From Helicobacter aurati (GTDB lineage Bacteria > Campylobacterota > Campylobacteria > Campylobacterales > Helicobacteraceae), in NCBI RefSeq assembly GCF_003364265.1, contig NZ_NXLW01000003.1, forward strand, positions 102,703 through 166,702: a DNA stretch of 64,000 nucleotides. Direction: 5' to 3'. The notes under the pieces are model-generated. The model did not search any database. It saw nothing but the letters and a program-made list of their open reading frames with translations, and was not told the origin of the DNA. Numbering within the stretch: the first letter of the stretch is position 1; each line of letters opens with the position of its first letter. A program made the translations under genes and the position numbers. Of the stretch, positions 8,683-17,190 are shown one piece after another.

Positions 8683-9918
8683 TTAGAACATAAAACGAAA
8701 ACCGCCATTAACTTGAAAGATGTTTGGCACACCACGACCAAAATGCGTATCAGTAACATACGCTACAACATTTAAAGTTCGCGTAATAGCAAATTCCACC
8801 ATAACATTAAGTTCATTTTGGATAATACCTGTCGTATTATTGCTCCCGTATCTACCACTATATCCATCAAAGAATGTTGCGCCATACGCTACATACGCAC
8901 TCAATTTATTATCAAAAAAACTAAGTCTTGAAGCGGCATAAATTAATTTAGCATTTCTTCCGAACTTAATAGCGTTACCGCCCCAAACAAAAAAGGGATG
9001 GATATTCTTATAAAACAAAGAATCGTCAGCCTGTGTCCCGTTACCTACACCAAGACTATTAAGTCCCCCCATGCCGCCTCTACCACTCATAACATATCCC
9101 ACAACAATATCCAACCAACTAAAACCAAAGATTAATTTAGCATCAAACAAAAACGTATTATTGTCTGCGGAGAATCTGCTTTGATGATCCTCAAAACTAC
9201 CTGCAAATCCTGCATCCACCCCAAACCAAGTTTCACTCCCATTAAATCGAAACCCAGAATGCCACCTAATACCGACACTCCCAAATACATTAGGTATAAA
9301 TGTACTAAAAATGCTAATATACATGGAGCTTTTATTGTCGCCTTTATTATTCGAAAGAAAATACTTCCCACCAACATCAAACCAGCCTATAGAATCACTG
9401 CCACCCAAACGCGTAAAGGGCAGCATTTCATAATAGCTCACGCGCCCCATTCTATATGCCCACATCCCCTCCAATGTCAGATTTTTAAGGCTTGCATTTC
9501 GTATCCAGATTCCATCAGTTAAAGTATTAACATATTCGCTAATGGGTTGAAATCTCCCTGCTTTAATAGCAGTATCTCCATCAAAATATTCAAGGAAAGA
9601 CTCCCCTAACAATATTGCACTATCGCCTATGATTGTGCCATTGATTCCGCCAAAATCTCTTCTAAAGGCATTTTGTGAATCAAAGAAACTCTGCGCGGCA
9701 CGAAATGAAATAGCGGCACGCAAACTATAATAAAACCCTGTAATATAACCAAGCCCAACTGAACCATTAATATAACCACCAGAGGTATTTGTATATTTAC
9801 CATACAAAACAACATCTACCTTTTTTGTGCCATTTAACAGAGCATCATCAAGGGTTGTATAACGCGCTTCTATGCTTACACATAAACCCAAAAACAAAAA
9901 AATTGCTAAAAGCCGCAT
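8683..9918 (-). CDS. Helicobacter outer-membrane family protein (beta-barrel)
   Basis: Probable outer-membrane beta-barrel protein. The 411-residue product has a clear signal peptide (MRLLAIFLFLGLCVSIEA, cleavage near residue 18), then many alternating aromatic/glycine strands typical of porins, and ends in GGFRFMF with the terminal phenylalanine recognised by the BAM machinery. It resembles the Helicobacter Hof-type or OprD-like porins of similar length, but I cannot place it in a subfamily. A TAAGGAGAG site precedes the ATG. It may share a transcript with panC, which ends its coding region 76 bp upstream. Substrate unknown. Confidence 0.75.
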   Translation of the reverse strand: MRLLAIFLFLGLCVSIEARYTTLDDALLNGTKKVDVVLYGKYTNTSGGYINGSVGLGYITGFYYSLRAAISFRAAQSFFDSQNAFRRDFGGINGTIIGDSAILLGESFLEYFDGDTAIKAGRFQPISEYVNTLTDGIWIRNASLKNLTLEGMWAYRMGRVSYYEMLPFTRLGGSDSIGWFDVGGKYFLSNNKGDNKSSMYISIFSTFIPNVFGSVGIRWHSGFRFNGSETWFGVDAGFAGSFEDHQSRFSADNNTFLFDAKLIFGFSWLDIVVGYVMSGRGGMGGLNSLGVGNGTQADDSLFYKNIHPFFVWGGNAIKFGRNAKLIYAASRLSFFDNKLSAYVAYGATFFDGYSGRYGSNNTTGIIQNELNVMVEFAITRTLNVVAYVTDTHFGRGVPNIFQVNGGFRFMF

Positions 9919-9994
9919 AACTCTCCTTAAATAGATTCTGTATCATGCTATTTAATTTCACAAGAAACAATTTGTAAGCACTACTCTTAAGAGG

Positions 9995-10921
9995 TTATTC
10001 TATCCAAAGGTTATCAAGTAGTCTTATCGTGCCTATTCGAATGGCGACAAGAAAAATACAATTCCTTGCTACATCTTGATCTCCTATGAGTTTCAAATCA
10101 TGGGTATAAAAATCCATATAATCAACTTGCAATCCTTGTAAAACCGCAGCAGCTTCATTTTTAAGAGCTGCGATATTCCTAACGTCATTTTGCAAAATTA
10201 AATGTTGCATTCGCAATATGGCGCGTGGTAAGGCTAAGGCTTCTTTTCTCTGAATAGAATCTAAATAGACGTTGCGCGAGCTTAACGCTAAAGAATCAGA
10301 ATCACGAACAATTGGCATAGGCACAACTTCAATGGGCAAACACAAATCGCGCACCATTTTTTGCACAATTACGAGTTGTTGCGCATCTTTTTTGCCAAAA
10401 TATGCCCGCACGCAATAACCCCGTATCGCACATCGACTTAGTAGAGAAGCTGGAAGCAACATAAGGTTAAAAAGTTTTAACACAATCTGCAATACACCCG
10501 CAAAGTGCGTAGGGCGATAATATCCCTCTAAAATATATCCCATAGACTTTGGTGGACAAAGAGTAATTTCATCAGTGTCATACATTTCCCTAGAATCTGG
10601 GGTAAAAATAATATCTACTCCTAAGTTTGTACATATTTCTATGTCTTGCTCTAATGTGCGCGGATACTTTGCTAAATCCTCTGTTGGAGCAAACTGTGTA
10701 GGATTCACAAATATTGACACGACAGTTACTGCATTGTTGGCAACACTTGACTCTATAAGGCTTTTATGTCCATCATGTAACGCCCCCATAGTTGGGACTA
10801 ACCCTAAACTTAATGCTTGAGAATCTTGAACTGCATTTGAACGCAAAGTGAGATATTCTGCAATGTAGTGTTGAAGTTGCTCTCTTGTCGTAGCAATGAC
10901 TGGCGTAACATAACCCATCAT
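9995..10921 (-). CDS. panC: Pantothenate synthetase (pantoate--beta-alanine ligase) with an internal insertion
   Basis: Joins pantoate and beta-alanine with ATP to make pantothenate for coenzyme A. Motifs: LVPTMGALHDGHKSLI (ATP-binding HxGH-type, about residues 42-57), VSIFVNPTQFAP, KYPRTLEQD, GYYRPTHFAGV, AYFGKKDAQQL and MPIVRDSDSLALSSRNVYL. At 308 residues it is longer than the usual ~275. Part of the excess is an about 14-residue insert between VLKLFN and AYFGKKD (around residues 155-175) where relatives have about five residues. Two adjacent ATGs (10921 and 10918) share the AAGGA site; the second has better spacing. Confidence 0.92.
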   Translation of the reverse strand: MMGYVTPVIATTREQLQHYIAEYLTLRSNAVQDSQALSLGLVPTMGALHDGHKSLIESSVANNAVTVVSIFVNPTQFAPTEDLAKYPRTLEQDIEICTNLGVDIIFTPDSREMYDTDEITLCPPKSMGYILEGYYRPTHFAGVLQIVLKLFNLMLLPASLLSRCAIRGYCVRAYFGKKDAQQLVIVQKMVRDLCLPIEVVPMPIVRDSDSLALSSRNVYLDSIQRKEALALPRAILRMQHLILQNDVRNIAALKNEAAAVLQGLQVDYMDFYTHDLKLIGDQDVARNCIFLVAIRIGTIRLLDNLWIE

Positions 10922-11197
10922 TATCCTTAGTAGTATTAATACGAAATAAATTCATTATTGTAATTCGAAAATTATTATTTGTAAAGAGTCAATATAGAAT
11001 CTCTATCTTGACATAAGCGCAAGTATTCTCTTTAGATTCTGATTTATATCAATGACAATCAATCTTCATCTATCTTATTATTATCACATAATTGCATTTA
11101 TATTAATAAATAGACAGGATATTTCTTTTTATAAAGTGGTAGTTTATGAAATTTTTATCATTTTTATATAAATTATGATAAATTAATAAAAAAATAC

Positions 11198-11226
11198 TTG
11201 CATTATTATCATTTTATATATATAAT
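11198..11226 (+). promoter_or_regulatory. Ferritin promoter (TTGCAT-17 bp-TATAAT)
   Basis: A -35-like TTGCAT (11198-11203), a 17 bp spacer and a perfect -10 TATAAT (11221-11226) stand 56 bp before the ferritin ATG. This is the best sigma70-type promoter noticed in the window. The spacer and -10 are covered by the dyad at 11205-11232, so a protein bound there would block RNA polymerase. Confidence 0.65.
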
Positions 11227-11232
11227 GATAAT
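11205..11232. promoter_or_regulatory. Fur-box-like dyad over the ferritin promoter
   Basis: ATTATCATT (11205-11213) and AATGATAAT (11224-11232) are exact inverted repeats separated by 10 bp. The halves resemble classical Fur-box words (GATAAT/ATTATC). A second, weaker dyad of the same words sits at 11154-11182. In H. pylori the ferritin gene pfr is known to be repressed by metal-free (apo) Fur bound to its promoter. A similar arrangement here is inference from position and sequence. Confidence 0.6.
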
Positions 11233-11281
11233 GTTAATTTGCTGATGTCAAATTAAACATACAAATTTAAGGAGACTAACT

Positions 11282-11776
11282 ATGATAAGTCAAGAAGTTG
11301 TTAAAAAATTAAACGAACAAGTTGCAAAAGAAATGTATGCCGCGAATTTATATTTAAGCATGAGTTCTTGGTGTTTCAAAAATCGCTATGAAGGTGCTGG
11401 AGACTTTTTGTTTAAACATGCTGGACAAGAAAATGAGCACGCACAAAAGTTAATCACTTATCTTAATGAAACAGATTCATTGGTGGAACTACAAGCTATT
11501 GCAAAACCAGAAAATAATTTTAAAAATCTGCTTGATGTATTTGAGAAAACCTATAAACATGAAGTATCAATTACAAAATCGATTAATGAACTTGTAAGCT
11601 TTATGCTTGAGGAGAAAGACTATTCAACTTTTAATTTCTTACAATGGTATGTAGCGGAACAACACGAGGAAGAGGCTCTCTTTAGAGGTATTATAGATAA
11701 AATTAAACTAATAGGCGACCAAAGTAATGGGTTATATCTTGCAGACCAATACATTAAGACCTTAGTAGGTAAATAA
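11282..11776 (+). CDS. pfr: Non-haem ferritin
   Basis: Iron-storage protein forming a 24-subunit cytoplasmic shell that oxidises and stores iron. The 164-residue product matches bacterial non-haem ferritins (FtnA/Pfr): N-terminal VVKKLNEQVAKEMYAANLYL with the first ferroxidase glutamate, GAGDFLFKHAGQENEHAQKL with the E and H ligands (about residues 42-57), and WYVAEQHEEEALF with later ligands. ATG follows AAGGAG. It is monocistronic, between a promoter with Fur-like dyads and a convergent transporter gene. Symbol pfr follows H. pylori usage; ftn is equivalent. Confidence 0.95.
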   Translation: MISQEVVKKLNEQVAKEMYAANLYLSMSSWCFKNRYEGAGDFLFKHAGQENEHAQKLITYLNETDSLVELQAIAKPENNFKNLLDVFEKTYKHEVSITKSINELVSFMLEEKDYSTFNFLQWYVAEQHEEEALFRGIIDKIKLIGDQSNGLYLADQYIKTLVGK

Positions 11777-11846
11777 TCATCACTCTCTACTCTAATAACA
11801 CAGAATCACAATGTTGCAAATGGTGGATTCCAATAATCTGCCATAA

Positions 11847-13208
11847 CTATGTCAACAAATAAAACCCACCGCAAACAACAACACCAACAAATATTAAAGT
11901 TACTACACAATACCCCATAATGTCTTTCGCACCCAATCCAGCAATCGCTAACGCCGGTAAAGCCCAAAAAGGCTGAATCATGTTTGTCCAAGCATCTCCC
12001 CATGCAATCGCCATAGCAACCACAGAAGGATCTACTCCTAATGCCTGTCCAGCTGGCATCATAATCGGCGCTTGTACTGCCCATTGCCCTCCTCCAGATG
12101 GGACAAAAATATTCACAATACCAGCACTTAAGAATGTCAATAGCGGAAAAGTCTCTGGAGTTGCAATCTTAGCAAACATAGAAGAAAGCAATCCTGCGAA
12201 AGATTCTCCACTACTAGAAACACCCATCATCATACCCATAATCCCAGCATAAAAAGGGAATTGCAACAAAATTCCGGCTGCACTTCTTGTTGCCCGATTA
12301 ATTGCTTTAATATAGGCAATAGGTGTTCTATGCAACAAAATTCCAGCAAAAAGAAAAATTGTATTAACAATATTGAGATTAAGCGTACCTCCCTTTGCAA
12401 AATACAGAATAATATATGTTATGCCAAAAGCCCCTATTAACATGCTAATAAGCGCGTGTCTATCAAGATATTCAGCAAAAGTATGCTCATTTTTATGGCT
12501 AATAACCTCTACTTCCTCCTTATCTTCAAGTAATTTTTTATCGATTTCGATAACTTCCTGCTTTGGCGGATGAATAAAAGTAAGAATAAGCGGGAGACAA
12601 ACCAGAATAATTGCACAAATAATGAGATTATAAGAAGAAAAGATTGTCATTGAAACTGGAATTGCTTCTGTAACAACTCCTGCTGTTGTCTTAACGAGTG
12701 TTTCTCCACCATTAGCTAAAGTTAGAGGAATAGAACCAGAAAGCCCTCCATGCCAGATAACGAATCCCGAATACGCAGAAGCAATAAGGAGTCTGTAATC
12801 CACTCCTCGTACGCTCTTGGCAATTTCTTTAGCAAAAATTGCACTAATTACCAATCCAAATCCCCAATTAATCCAATTTGCCACCAAACCCAACAAAGTA
12901 ACCAATACAATGGCACTAAGATAGGTTTTAGGTAAGCTAGCAAGATACTTAAGAAACTTCGCAATAATCTTTGCGCTTGCCAAAGCTTGTCCCAATACCA
13001 GAACTAACGCCATTTGCATAGAGAATCCAAGCAACGACCAAGCTCCTCCTCCCCAATGCTGCATCATATCTAGCGCGCTTTGCTGTGTAGAAAACATAGC
13101 GACACAAAAAACAAAAAGCGTAAGAATAGCAACAATAACAAACGAATCAGGTAAATACCTAGAGGCTAACACTACACAGGCATGAGTGAATCTTTGTAAT
13201 AAAAACAT
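11847..13208 (-). CDS. atoE: AtoE-family short-chain fatty acid transporter
   Basis: Inner-membrane permease for short-chain acids such as acetoacetate or butyrate. The 453-residue protein is strongly hydrophobic with about 11-12 membrane segments and the family features RYLPDSFVIVAILTLFVF, INWGFGLVISAIFAKE (about residues 110-125), FVIWHGGLSGSIPLTLA and FVPSGGGQWAVQAPI. Start ATG follows AAGGAGAC. It lies on the same strand as a GntP-type permease and a 3-hydroxybutyrate dehydrogenase, which suggests use of ketone bodies or butyrate-type acids; H. pylori has an atoE near CoA-transferase genes, not seen here. Confidence 0.88.
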   Translation of the reverse strand: MFLLQRFTHACVVLASRYLPDSFVIVAILTLFVFCVAMFSTQQSALDMMQHWGGGAWSLLGFSMQMALVLVLGQALASAKIIAKFLKYLASLPKTYLSAIVLVTLLGLVANWINWGFGLVISAIFAKEIAKSVRGVDYRLLIASAYSGFVIWHGGLSGSIPLTLANGGETLVKTTAGVVTEAIPVSMTIFSSYNLIICAIILVCLPLILTFIHPPKQEVIEIDKKLLEDKEEVEVISHKNEHTFAEYLDRHALISMLIGAFGITYIILYFAKGGTLNLNIVNTIFLFAGILLHRTPIAYIKAINRATRSAAGILLQFPFYAGIMGMMMGVSSSGESFAGLLSSMFAKIATPETFPLLTFLSAGIVNIFVPSGGGQWAVQAPIMMPAGQALGVDPSVVAMAIAWGDAWTNMIQPFWALPALAIAGLGAKDIMGYCVVTLIFVGVVVCGGFYLLT

Positions 13209-13500
13209 TAAAAGTCTCCTTCTATAATATTTAATTATGCGGTATTACATAACATTACATAATCAACTCGGTACACAATTAAACATAATAATTGCCATAC
13301 AGATTTTAAGAGTTTATAAATTTTGGATTGTAAGCTACCTACTATAACCAGAAATCTTGACTTACGTAGGTTCTCGTTATTTGATTCCGCGACTTCCATC
13401 AATCATGTATCAATTAGTAACCCATTACCCAAGAAGAATCTACATCATGTTTTAACATAACACAATGTTCTTAACGAAGTTTTACAGACTAAAATAATAA
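13209..13500. other. Gap between the two transporter genes
   Basis: These 292 bp show no gene. A loose ACCTAC/GTAGGT inverted repeat lies around 13335-13375. The gap is AT-rich and presumably holds the atoE promoter on the minus strand, but no clear hexamers were identified. Confidence 0.5.
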
Positions 13501-14784
13501 TCAATAAATACCAAAATAGACCATTATTATCCCGACTATCAAGGCAACAATAGGGATAATGACTGCTACCACACAAATATCCAAATAGCTCTTTTTATGC
13601 GTCATACCTGTAATAGCCAATAAAGTGAGGACAGCACCATTATGTGGTAAGGCATCAAGCCCTCCTGATGCAATGGAAGCGACACGGTGAAAAAGTTCTA
13701 AAGGGATATTCTGCGTTATCGCTATTTCTTTATATTTCTCACTTAATGCTTGTAGTGCTATTCCCATGCCTCCCGATGCAGAGCCTGTGGCACCTGCTAG
13801 AATATTCACTGCAATTGCTTCCGAAATAAGTGGACTACCCTTGATGCTTAAAAGCAAATCAGTCAAACTATTAAACCCTGGTGCGGACTTTACGACAGAA
13901 CCAAACCCCACTGCGGCACTTGTATTTAATATAGCAATCACAGAACCTTGTGCACCCTCATTAATCGCCGCGACAAAACTTTTGGCTTTTTTGAAACTCA
14001 AAAGAAATATAGCACCTATACCACAAAGCAAGGCATTAATAATCTCAAATTGAAAAACATTAAGAGCTACAACTACACACAATAATGGAACTAAAGAAAT
14101 AACAAAATGCGGGGGATTAGAATCTGTTTGATTTGCTTTAATATTCTCTGAAATATCAAAATGTTCGCCTTTAAGCCTCAAAGTACTTTCTCTATACTTG
14201 AGATAAAAATATCCACCCAAAAACATAATAAGACTTGCGATAATCCCCATAATCGGAGCAGCCATAGGCGTTGTCCCAAAATACTTCATAGGAATGAGAT
14301 TCTGTATTTGTGGCGTCCCAGGTATAGCTACCATAGTGAAAGTGAAAGCACCAAGCGCAATAGTAGCAGGGATAAGTCTCCTTGGAATGTCTGCTGCCTT
14401 AAATAAAGAAAGTGCTAAAGGATACACAGCAAAAACAACAACAAAGAGGCTAACTCCCCCGTATGTAAGGATTGTTGCAGAAAGAATAACGCCTAAAATT
14501 GCTCTTTTCTCACCTAAAAGCCTACCAATTAAAAGAGAAATAGAAGATGCCATTTGAGTAACTTCCATTAACTTACCAAAAATAGCACCCAACATAAATA
14601 CAGGAAACCACTTCACAACAAAATCTGTTAGTCCATTCATATAAACATTTGTGTAGCTTTCAAATAAATTTAACCCACTCCATGCCGCTACAATCCCAGC
14701 TGCAAGAGGTGCTACCCATAAGATAGACCAACCAAAATAAGCAAATAGCATTAGGGCTATCAATCCCACAATAATAGCTGTCAT
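13501..14784 (-). CDS. GntP-family permease, probably for 3-hydroxybutyrate or a related hydroxy acid
   Basis: Inner-membrane proton-coupled permease of the GntP family (gluconate and hydroxy-acid transporters). The product from the ATG at 14784 is 427 residues with about 12 hydrophobic segments; signatures include FGKLMEVTQMASSI, TYGGVSLFVVVFAVYPLA, AIPGTPQIQNLIP and NILAGATGSASGGMGIAL. An AAGGAACAAC site supports this start; a longer frame would overlap the upstream dehydrogenase. It begins 19 bp after that gene's stop, so the two form an operon. The substrate is inferred from the partnership with 3-hydroxybutyrate dehydrogenase. Confidence 0.85.
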   Translation of the reverse strand: MTAIIVGLIALMLFAYFGWSILWVAPLAAGIVAAWSGLNLFESYTNVYMNGLTDFVVKWFPVFMLGAIFGKLMEVTQMASSISLLIGRLLGEKRAILGVILSATILTYGGVSLFVVVFAVYPLALSLFKAADIPRRLIPATIALGAFTFTMVAIPGTPQIQNLIPMKYFGTTPMAAPIMGIIASLIMFLGGYFYLKYRESTLRLKGEHFDISENIKANQTDSNPPHFVISLVPLLCVVVALNVFQFEIINALLCGIGAIFLLSFKKAKSFVAAINEGAQGSVIAILNTSAAVGFGSVVKSAPGFNSLTDLLLSIKGSPLISEAIAVNILAGATGSASGGMGIALQALSEKYKEIAITQNIPLELFHRVASIASGGLDALPHNGAVLTLLAITGMTHKKSYLDICVVAVIIPIVALIVGIIMVYFGIY

Positions 14785-14803
14785 GTTGTTCCTTATCGTG
14801 CTA

Positions 14804-15571
14804 TTATTGCGCGGTATAACCTGCATCAATCACTAAAGATTGCCCTGTAATATGTTTTGCAGAATCTGAAGCAAGAAATAATGCTAAAGCGGCAACATCC
14901 TGAATATCAATAAGCTTCTTTTGTGGAATAAGCGGATACAGCACTTCATCTAAAACTTGCTCTAAGCTTACATCTCTAGTATTTGCTAAATCCTGCATCT
15001 GCCCTCTTACTAAAGGTGTGTCTATATATCCTGGACAAATTGCATTGGCTGTGATTCCATATTGCGCACATTCCAATGCAATAACCTTAGTTAATCCTAT
15101 AAGTCCATGTTTTGCACTATTATAGGCAGCTTTGCCAGCAAAACCTATCAAGCCATTGATAGAAGACATATTAATAATACGTCCAAATTGTTGCTTTTTC
15201 ATAATTGGTAAAACATGTTTTACTGAAATAAATGCTCCAACCAGCATAATCTTAATCATAAGTTCAAATTTATTTGTAGGAAAATCTTCAATCTTAGCAA
15301 CATGTTGCAACCCTGCATTATTAATCAATACATCAATGCGTTTGTAATGTTTGTATGCTCCATTTATAAGTTCTTTAATTGCTTCCTCATCACTCACATC
15401 ACAAAGGATTCCTATGCAACTATTTGACTTATTGTGTAATGCCACCACAGAATCTAATGCTTCTTTATTAATATCTGAAAAAACAACTCTGTATTGAGAA
15501 TCTAAGAAAGCCTTTGCCATCTCTAATCCTATGCCGCTCGCACTACCCGTAATAATTGCAACTTTCTCCAT
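14804..15571 (-). CDS. bdhA: 3-hydroxybutyrate dehydrogenase (short-chain dehydrogenase)
   Basis: NAD-dependent enzyme converting D-3-hydroxybutyrate to acetoacetate. The 255-residue protein is a classical SDR: the Rossmann motif TGSASGIG (about residues 8-15), NNAGLQHVAKIEDFP, the catalytic Ser in INMSSINGLIGFAGKAAY with YNSAK supplying Tyr and Lys, and AICPGYIDTPLVRGQ. The LQHVxxIEDFP and GYxxTPLVxxQ elements are characteristic of 3-hydroxybutyrate dehydrogenases rather than generic SDRs. ATG follows GAAAGG. It heads an operon with the GntP permease and is preceded by a 26 bp operator-like dyad. Confidence 0.88.
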   Translation of the reverse strand: MEKVAIITGSASGIGLEMAKAFLDSQYRVVFSDINKEALDSVVALHNKSNSCIGILCDVSDEEAIKELINGAYKHYKRIDVLINNAGLQHVAKIEDFPTNKFELMIKIMLVGAFISVKHVLPIMKKQQFGRIINMSSINGLIGFAGKAAYNSAKHGLIGLTKVIALECAQYGITANAICPGYIDTPLVRGQMQDLANTRDVSLEQVLDEVLYPLIPQKKLIDIQDVAALALFLASDSAKHITGQSLVIDAGYTAQ

Positions 15572-15594
15572 CTATAACCTTTCAATAAAATGAA

Positions 15595-15620
15595 ATTATA
15601 CTAACAGAAGTTAGTATAAT
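15595..15620. promoter_or_regulatory. Operator-like dyad before the 3-hydroxybutyrate operon
   Basis: ATTATACTAAC (15595-15605), AGAA, GTTAGTATAAT (15610-15620): a perfect dyad with 11 bp arms, ending 24 bp before the dehydrogenase ATG. Each arm contains TATAAT on one strand, so on the minus strand a -10 box lies inside it. This geometry suits a TetR-type repressor site. No regulator gene lies beside it in the window. Confidence 0.6.
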
Positions 15621-15774
15621 ACTTTTGAAAAAAAGGACTTTTATTGCGTTTACTTATTTGCTAAAGAATAATTTTGTAACATTACTTTCTGCAAAAACAA
15701 CATTGGTTCAGAAAATAATTTAAATTCTTAGCATATCTTCAAAATTATCTTTAATTTCTTTATCCATATTGCAT

Positions 15775-15840
15775 TTATAGTGAAATTATTGTAAGATTAG
15801 CTTAAATATAACCGCAGATTATACATTCACTATAAGGAGT
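15775..15840 (+). promoter_or_regulatory. Long-range inverted repeat reaching the aminotransferase ribosome binding site
   Basis: TTATAGTGAA (15775-15784) and TTCACTATAA (15826-15835) are perfect 10 bp complements 41 bp apart. The second arm ends within the AAGGAG ribosome binding site (15834-15839) of the gene starting at 15848. In RNA the pairing would bury the edge of that site; in DNA it could be two operator half sites. Confidence 0.5.
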
Positions 15841-15847
15841 CAGCTTT

Positions 15848-17017
15848 ATGGAAAATACGCAAAACTCAGCTAGAAGAGAGATTTTAAAGATTGGAGCACT
15901 TATTGGCGGTACGTTTGCCTTAGGAGGAATGTTATCCCCCATGAATGCTGCCACAACGCAATTCAAACAACCAACTAGAGACAATCCTTTAATGCTTAAT
16001 TATAATGAAAACGCTTATGGGTATTCACAACTAGCTCGAAAGGCTATTGAAAGGAGTTTAACTAAGATTCCTTTCTATCCACATGAAGCAGTAGATAAAT
16101 TACGAACTGATATTGCGAATTTCCACCAAATCAAGGCAGATAAAATTTGTCTTACCAATGGCTCATCTGCTGGAATCCAATCTTCTATCTATGCCGCTAA
16201 TAAAATGGCACAAGAGCTTAATTTGCCGATTCGCATTATTATCCCCAATCCAACTTTCGAATTTATTGAAGAATATGCTAGACCTTTGAATATTGAAGTT
16301 GTAAAATTTAACCTCGATTCTGAATTTAATGTTGACATTGATTCTATGAAAAGAAATGAAAGGGAATTTGATGGCGTTTCCCTCGTTTACTTATGTAATC
16401 CCAATAATCCTACCTCTAACATCATAGGAGCAAATGACTTATACTCTTGGATACGCACAGCAAAAACTACTACCGTTTTTTTAATAGACGAAGCATACGC
16501 TGAGTATGTTGTAAGCAATCTATTCAAAAGCGGTATTGATATTCTTAAGGATAGTACAAAGAATGTTATTGTGTTACGTTCTTTCTCTAAAATTTTTGGA
16601 CTTGCTGGATTGCGTGTGGGTTACATTATCACGACGTCAGAATTAAAACGTAGGATTGATGAATTTTTGGAGCTTGAATCTATTAACGTACTAGGAGCAA
16701 TTGCTGCGAGTGCTGCCATTAAGGATTTTAATTTTAGACAATATTGTGTAAATTCTAATCTCAAATCAAAGCAAATCATTACTAAAACCTTAGATTCTCT
16801 TGACTTGAAATACGCCCCATCACATGCAAACTTTATTTTTCATGAAATTACGGGTCAATTCGATGATTTTGCAAACAACATGAAACTTCAAAATATCCTT
16901 GTAGGAAGACAATTCACCAGATATGATAACTTTTGTCGAGTCACATTAGGAACTCCAGATCAAATGCAATATTACACAAAAGTCCTTAAAGACTTTAGAA
17001 AGAAAAGGTTAATATAA
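15848..17017 (+). CDS. Histidinol-phosphate-aminotransferase-like PLP enzyme with a Tat signal peptide
   Basis: Fold type I PLP-dependent aminotransferase related to HisC, 389 residues. Conserved features: NENAYG near 53, YLCNPNNPTS (181-190), FLIDEAYAEY (211-220), RSFSKIFGLAGLRVGY with the PLP lysine at 248, and FCRVTLGT near the C-terminus with the carboxylate-binding Arg. The N-terminus is unusual: SARREILKIGALIGG (7-21) is a twin-arginine motif with a hydrophobic stretch and a possible cleavage site after PMNA (about 34). Export folded with its cofactor to the periplasm is therefore predicted. Start follows AAGGAG. Substrate is unknown; a role in histidine synthesis is unlikely if it is periplasmic. 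Confidence 0.85.
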   Translation: MENTQNSARREILKIGALIGGTFALGGMLSPMNAATTQFKQPTRDNPLMLNYNENAYGYSQLARKAIERSLTKIPFYPHEAVDKLRTDIANFHQIKADKICLTNGSSAGIQSSIYAANKMAQELNLPIRIIIPNPTFEFIEEYARPLNIEVVKFNLDSEFNVDIDSMKRNEREFDGVSLVYLCNPNNPTSNIIGANDLYSWIRTAKTTTVFLIDEAYAEYVVSNLFKSGIDILKDSTKNVIVLRSFSKIFGLAGLRVGYIITTSELKRRIDEFLELESINVLGAIAASAAIKDFNFRQYCVNSNLKSKQIITKTLDSLDLKYAPSHANFIFHEITGQFDDFANNMKLQNILVGRQFTRYDNFCRVTLGTPDQMQYYTKVLKDFRKKRLI

Positions 17018-17054
17018 GTTCCCTGGTATTGCCAAACAAATCAAAGAGATTCAT

Positions 17055-17076
17055 CAAAATCTCATGAAAGATTTTG
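17055..17076. terminator. Hairpin after the aminotransferase gene
   Basis: CAAAATCT (17055-17062) and AGATTTTG (17069-17076) form an 8 bp stem with a six-base loop, 38 bp after the stop. No T run follows. Weak terminator candidate. Confidence 0.4.
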
Positions 17077-17190
17077 GTATAAGATTCCAAAGTATTTGAT
17101 ATTCTATAAAATGAACAAATTACCACAGATACCACAATCAAGAAACTGCCACAGAACACTTGACATAAATAACCATAATGTAGATAGCCA

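Larger units (their letters stand above)
10922..11281 (+). other. Intergenic region between panC and ferritin carrying AT-rich dyads
   Basis: No gene was found in these 360 bp. The first half (10922-11080) is plain AT-rich sequence with one TTGACA hexamer at about 11023. The second half contains repeated TGATAA/TTATCA words: a dyad TTTATCAT (11154-11161) with ATGATAAA (11175-11182), a loose TTATTATTATCA near 11077, and the dyad overlapping the ferritin promoter (separate entries). The ferritin ribosome binding site AAGGAG lies at about 11270. Confidence 0.6.

Noticed and set aside
14784..14829. Overlap of the GntP permease with the 3-hydroxybutyrate dehydrogenase
   Set aside because: The longer frame starts upstream, but the ATG at 14784 has a good ribosome binding site and leaves a 19 bp gap.
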